A stretch of 40,293 bases of DNA, from the NCBI GenBank assembly GCA_017984435.1, contig JAGNZK010000026.1, forward strand, positions 1-40,293, written 5' to 3'. This stretch comes from Nitrosomonas sp. (lineage in GTDB: Bacteria; Pseudomonadota; Gammaproteobacteria; Burkholderiales; Nitrosomonadaceae). Positions within the stretch are counted from its first letter, which is position 1. Each line of letters begins with the position of its first letter. This document shows, one piece after another, positions 37,678 through 40,293 of the stretch. The translations under genes were made by a program, and so were the position numbers. The notes below the pieces were generated by a model, which ran no database searches, had not been told where the DNA came from, and was given only the letters and a program-made list of their open reading frames with translations.

Positions 37678-37794
37678 TCAAATTAGCGCAACGTTGTTTG
37701 CACACGGCCCCTTTTGTCCTTGCCCGACATCATCTGGAGTGATGAAACCGAATCCTTTGTCCGCATTGAACCACTTTACTGTGCCTTTACTCAT
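37678..37794 (-). pseudogene. Cold-shock protein gene with in-frame internal deletion (38 codons)
   Basis: GAGGAAAA precedes an ATG at 37794. The frame reads [20 protein letters not shown] then [18 protein letters not shown]. The first 22 residues match CspA-type proteins including RNP1 (KGFGFI), and the last 13 match the C-terminal strand (QGQKGPQAxNVxxL), but about 28 residues between them, with RNP2 (VFVHF), are missing. The frame stays open, so a 38-residue product is possible but cannot form the five-stranded barrel. Upstream 37795-37894 and downstream 37493-37677 show no gene. Confidence 0.75.
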
Positions 37795-37894
37795 GCCGAA
37801 TTTTCCTCGTTGGATTAATATTTTCTCGATCTTTATTCATAAAGCAGATGCTGACATGGTCTTTATGAATAAATAATGTTTACCCATTAAACTT

Positions 37895-38942
37895 CCTGAT
37901 TTGAAAGATTGTTCAGCCAAACCCGATTTTTTCTATTATAAGGCGCATACTGCCCCAAACAAACCCATCAAAGAGAAACTGCCATGGCCATGAACCGTAT
38001 CCAATTCCAAGCAGGCTTGTCCTTACCTGCATTCCTTGCGCAGTTTGGCACAGATGAACAATGCGCGGATGCATTGGAAGCGTCCCGTTGGCCGCAAGGA
38101 TTCAGCTGCCCAGGCTGCGGCAACGCGAAATACTACTTGCTTAAGTTAGGAAAACACAAGAACTTCCAATGCAAGTGCTGCCGGTTGCAGACATCTCTGA
38201 TCGCAGGCACCTTGTTCCAAAGCACCCACCTGGCGCTAAGCATTTGGTTCTTAGCAATTTATCTAATCAGCCAAGCCAAGACCGGTTTGTCGGCACTCGA
38301 CCTTAAGCGGCAGTTGGGCGTGAGCTATCCCCCGGCTTGGCTGATTCAGCAGAAGCTGATGCAGGCGATGGTCGAACGGGATGCCAAGTACACGCTGTGT
38401 GGTAATGTCCAAGCGGATGATGCTTACCTTGGCGGAGAATTGGCTGGCGGCAAGGCAGGCCGGGGTTCCGAGAACAAGGTGCCTTTTGTGGCGGCCATTT
38501 CGCTCAGTGCCGAAGGCCGTCCCCTGTATATTAAAATGGCACCGGTTCCTGGTTTTACGCGCAAAGCGGTTTCCGACTGGGCTAACGCTGACCTCCAGCC
38601 AGGTTGTATAGTCACTTCCGATGGATTGGGTTGTTTTGCCGGGGTTACTGATGCAGGCTGCCAGCACCGGGCAATCGTCGCGGACGGTCGCAAACCCAAA
38701 GAATTACCAGAATTCAACTGGATCAACACGGTTTTGGGCAACCTCAAAACCAGCCTGGGCGGCGCTCATCATGCATTCGATTTCGCCAAATACGGAACCC
38801 GTTACCTCGGTGCGTTTGTTTACCGTTTCAACCGGCGCTTCCATCTTGAGATGCTTCCACTACGTCTACTCGCCGCTGCAGCCACTACCGGGCATCGCCC
38901 AACACGTTGGCTTCGGCAAGCTGAAGAATCTTTCTAATCAGG
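37895..38942 (+). mobile_element. IS1595-family insertion sequence, complete (1048 bp)
   Basis: Terminal inverted repeats of 23 bp, 37895-37917 (beginning CCTGATTTGAAAGATT) and 38920-38942 (complement beginning CCTGATTAGAAAGATT), match at 21 of 23 positions. They enclose one transposase gene whose stop codon lies inside the right repeat. The 8 bp next to each end (TTAAACTT and TTTTGTAA) are not a direct repeat, although the family normally makes an 8-bp target duplication, so one flank was probably rearranged after insertion. Confidence 0.88.
37984..38937 (+). CDS. IS1595-family transposase
   Basis: A 317-residue protein. The N-terminal zinc ribbon (SCPGCGN at 41-47; FQCKCC at 61-66) is followed by a helical linker (TLFQSTHLALSIWFLAIYLIS, LKRQLGVSY) and an RNase-H-like DDE-type core: VQADDAYLGGELAGGKAGRG (first Asp), VTSDGLGCF (second Asp), then WINTVLGNLKTSLGGAHH near the expected third catalytic position (Asn or Glu in this family). 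The C-terminal YRFNRRF block is typical. The gene appears intact and the element may be active. It differs clearly from the remnant at 11476-11768. Confidence 0.9.
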   Translation: MAMNRIQFQAGLSLPAFLAQFGTDEQCADALEASRWPQGFSCPGCGNAKYYLLKLGKHKNFQCKCCRLQTSLIAGTLFQSTHLALSIWFLAIYLISQAKTGLSALDLKRQLGVSYPPAWLIQQKLMQAMVERDAKYTLCGNVQADDAYLGGELAGGKAGRGSENKVPFVAAISLSAEGRPLYIKMAPVPGFTRKAVSDWANADLQPGCIVTSDGLGCFAGVTDAGCQHRAIVADGRKPKELPEFNWINTVLGNLKTSLGGAHHAFDFAKYGTRYLGAFVYRFNRRFHLEMLPLRLLAAAATTGHRPTRWLRQAEESF

Positions 38943-39472
38943 TTTTGTAATTTAGGTTCTATGTCACGATCTAAATCCAACGAATATGGCCCTTTATACG
39001 GGTATTGCAGAAGAACCCCACTTAATAACCCCACGTAAAAAACGGCTCAACCACATGTTGAATCTGCAAACCCGCAATCAGCCCAAAATACCGCGCATCA
39101 AAAGAATTCGGATTCACATCTGACATAAGCAGATATTCAGAATCACCCAGCACCCGCACACCCAAACGATATTGCGGCATTTCAGAACCATCAATATCTG
39201 TTTTTAACTGGGCACTGTTAGGCAGTAAGCCATCATTTACAGTAATACCCGCCTCATTAATAGAAACAGTATCCCCGGCTACCGCAAAAACACGTTTCAG
39301 CAACATGCCATAACCGCCTGGACAATTACCCGTGCTAATGTAATGCCGTGCCATAGCCATATCAAAAACCTCGTCTTGTGGTGGGCAGAAAGAGACGTAT
39401 GCGCCCTTCCCTACTGGTTCATCAACAATCTTGTAAAACCCCACCGGAAAACTCGGCGTATTATTGTAATAA
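38943..39472. repeat. 530-bp duplication, copy 2 (traF region)
   Basis: Direct repeat of 23079-23608. Its left end is the first base after the IS1595 right terminal repeat. It includes the traF 3' two-thirds and 79 bp of downstream sequence. On the minus strand this downstream part also keeps an open frame (LLQYPYKGPYSLDLDRDIEP and KLQN) up to the IS boundary. Confidence 0.9.
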
Positions 39473-39564
39473 ATACCCGTGAGTCGAAAAACAATACTCA
39501 ACAGAAATATCCCGGCACTGACAGACAAAACAATGCCTGCCAGAATATTGCGTATTTTTCTCAT
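39022..39564 (-). CDS. traF: TraF-type conjugative transfer signal peptidase (S26 family)
   Basis: 180 residues with an N-terminal anchor (ILAGIVLSVSAGIFLLSIVFRL). The catalytic Ser lies in NTPSFPVGFYK and the general-base Lys in GMLLKRVFAVAGDTV. MSDVNPNSFDARYFGLI is the family's SDNRxxSxDSRYxG block. In RP4-type systems TraF cleaves and cyclises the pilin TrbC and is needed for conjugation. The ATG overlaps the stop of traG by 4 bp (39561-39564), the RP4-like order traG-traF. A truncated duplicate lies at 23158-23608. Confidence 0.9.
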   Translation of the reverse strand: MRKIRNILAGIVLSVSAGIFLLSIVFRLTGIYYNNTPSFPVGFYKIVDEPVGKGAYVSFCPPQDEVFDMAMARHYISTGNCPGGYGMLLKRVFAVAGDTVSINEAGITVNDGLLPNSAQLKTDIDGSEMPQYRLGVRVLGDSEYLLMSDVNPNSFDARYFGLIAGLQIQHVVEPFFTWGY

Positions 39565-40293
39565 GATGATTGGATTATTTTGTCGCTGTAAGCCGGTGCA
39601 GGAACAGCAGCCCGTGCAGAAAACACAGAATCTTGAAAGTACAAAGGCTGCTTGCCATATATAGCAGGATAACCCGCCACATAAATAATCATGTCACCTG
39701 GCTTGGTAATCTTGCCTTCAGCATCTTTTTCTGGTGAAGTCATGCGTAAACACTCGTCAGGTGTTAGTAAAGGACGCTGTGTTTCCTGCATGGTTCGCGT
39801 CACGTTGCCGTGCATCACCCCTACCCGCCTACCACTGGTCGTAATCTGCTCCTTGATGACCGTGGTTTGTCCGGTCAGCTTGGATAAATGCTCGGCGGTT
39901 TCAATCCGGTTGGGTGGAAAGGCATTTTGAATATGACAATTGGACGTGATCGCCTCATCGTGGCCGTATCCCGTCTCGCGGCTTTTAAGCTGATTGATAT
40001 CTTGGCAGATCAAATAGGCTTTAATACCGTAGCCAGCAATAAACGCCAAGGATTCCTGAAAGATTTCCAGTTTACCCAGACTGGGAAATTCATCGAGCAT
40101 CAACAAAAGCCGATGCTTATAGTTCGCCACCGGCTGACCATCCTTAAAATCAAGCCTGTCTGCTAATGTCCGCACAATCATATTCATCATGATGCGCACC
40201 AGTGGCCGTAAACGAGTTTTATCGTTAGGCTGCGTCACAATGTATAAACTGACAGGGTTAGCGTTGTGCATCAAATCACGAATTGCAAAATCC
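39561..40293 (-). CDS. traG: TraG/VirD4-type coupling protein, C-terminal part (cut by window edge)
   Basis: The frame is open to the right edge (DFAIRDLMHNANPVSLYIVT), so the gene starts outside the window. Visible are PNDKTRLRPLVRIMMNMI, the Walker B region HRLLLMLDEFPSLGKLEIFQ, the conserved GIKAYLICQDINQLKSRETGYG block, and ETAEHLSKLTGQTTV, all typical of the C-terminal half of TraG/VirD4 T4SS coupling ATPases. It recruits the relaxosome to the transfer channel. Walker A lies outside the window. Translationally coupled to traF. Confidence 0.9.
   Translation of the reverse strand, partial: DFAIRDLMHNANPVSLYIVTQPNDKTRLRPLVRIMMNMIVRTLADRLDFKDGQPVANYKHRLLLMLDEFPSLGKLEIFQESLAFIAGYGIKAYLICQDINQLKSRETGYGHDEAITSNCHIQNAFPPNRIETAEHLSKLTGQTTVIKEQITTSGRRVGVMHGNVTRTMQETQRPLLTPDECLRMTSPEKDAEGKITKPGDMIIYVAGYPAIYGKQPLYFQDSVFSARAAVPAPAYSDKIIQSS

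Overview
The window looks like an accessory, metal-resistance region of a Gram-negative proteobacterium. A Nitrosomonas-like betaproteobacterium is my best guess, from the gene mix (DUF1326/DUF2182 pair, secreted beta-carbonic anhydrase, several RND metal pumps, IS1595-type insertion sequences) and the moderate GC content. That assignment is an inference from recall; no rRNA or other phylogenetic marker is present.

Layout. (1) 1-1189: end of a ParE/RelE-type toxin gene and a tyrosine recombinase, a typical boundary module of a mobile element. (2) 1438-4276 (minus): compact operon DUF938 methyltransferase, SDR protein, DUF1326 Cys-rich protein, DUF2182 membrane protein. (3) 4411-7876: DsrE-like protein, class I methyltransferase, ACR3/BASS-type transporter (minus), CDF zinc/cobalt exporter and a GDCCVxC mini-protein. 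(4) 8239-11467: CusF copper chaperone, HupE/UreJ membrane protein, DUF6488 secreted protein, DUF3147 membrane protein (minus), a Cys-containing orphan, and an exported beta-carbonic anhydrase. (5) 11476-18561 (minus): IS1595 remnant, then a czcI-like gene and czcCBA for divalent cations. (6) 19394-21451: two secreted proteins of unknown function and a TlpA-type thioredoxin; each of the first two is preceded by the same 17-bp palindrome. (7) 21809-23811: a graveyard with frameshifted VirB1-like and VirB6/TrbL-like conjugation genes, two MITE-like elements, an IS6 transposase fragment and a truncated traF copy. (8) 23961-34716 (minus): a long same-strand cluster with a czcI-like gene, a TolC remnant, cusCBA for Cu/Ag, a P2-type cation ATPase, an HD-GYP protein and two paralogous small helical envelope proteins. 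(9) 35067-37492: CueR-type promoter and a Cu(I) P1B ATPase with a non-HMA N-terminal metal site. (10) 37678-40293: an internally deleted cold-shock gene, a complete IS1595-family element, and the intact end of a conjugation operon (traG, traF) running off the right edge.

The genes fit together as a broad copper/silver, zinc/cobalt/cadmium and possibly arsenic efflux island. It combines periplasmic export (czcCBA, cusCBA), cytoplasmic export (CopA-type ATPase, CDF, ACR3-like), periplasmic binding (CusF, czcI-like) and thiol chemistry (TlpA, GDCCVxC, DUF1326). It lies between an integrase and conjugation genes. No metal-responsive regulator is encoded inside the window, although metal-responsive promoter architecture is visible.

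The least explained items are the repeated palindrome with its secreted-protein/thioredoxin cluster, the two-copy structured repeat with compensating base changes, the CusF-HupE-DUF6488 cluster, the paralogous helical proteins downstream of an HD-GYP protein with a Cys replacing a conserved His, and the 530-bp traF duplication that begins exactly at an IS end.
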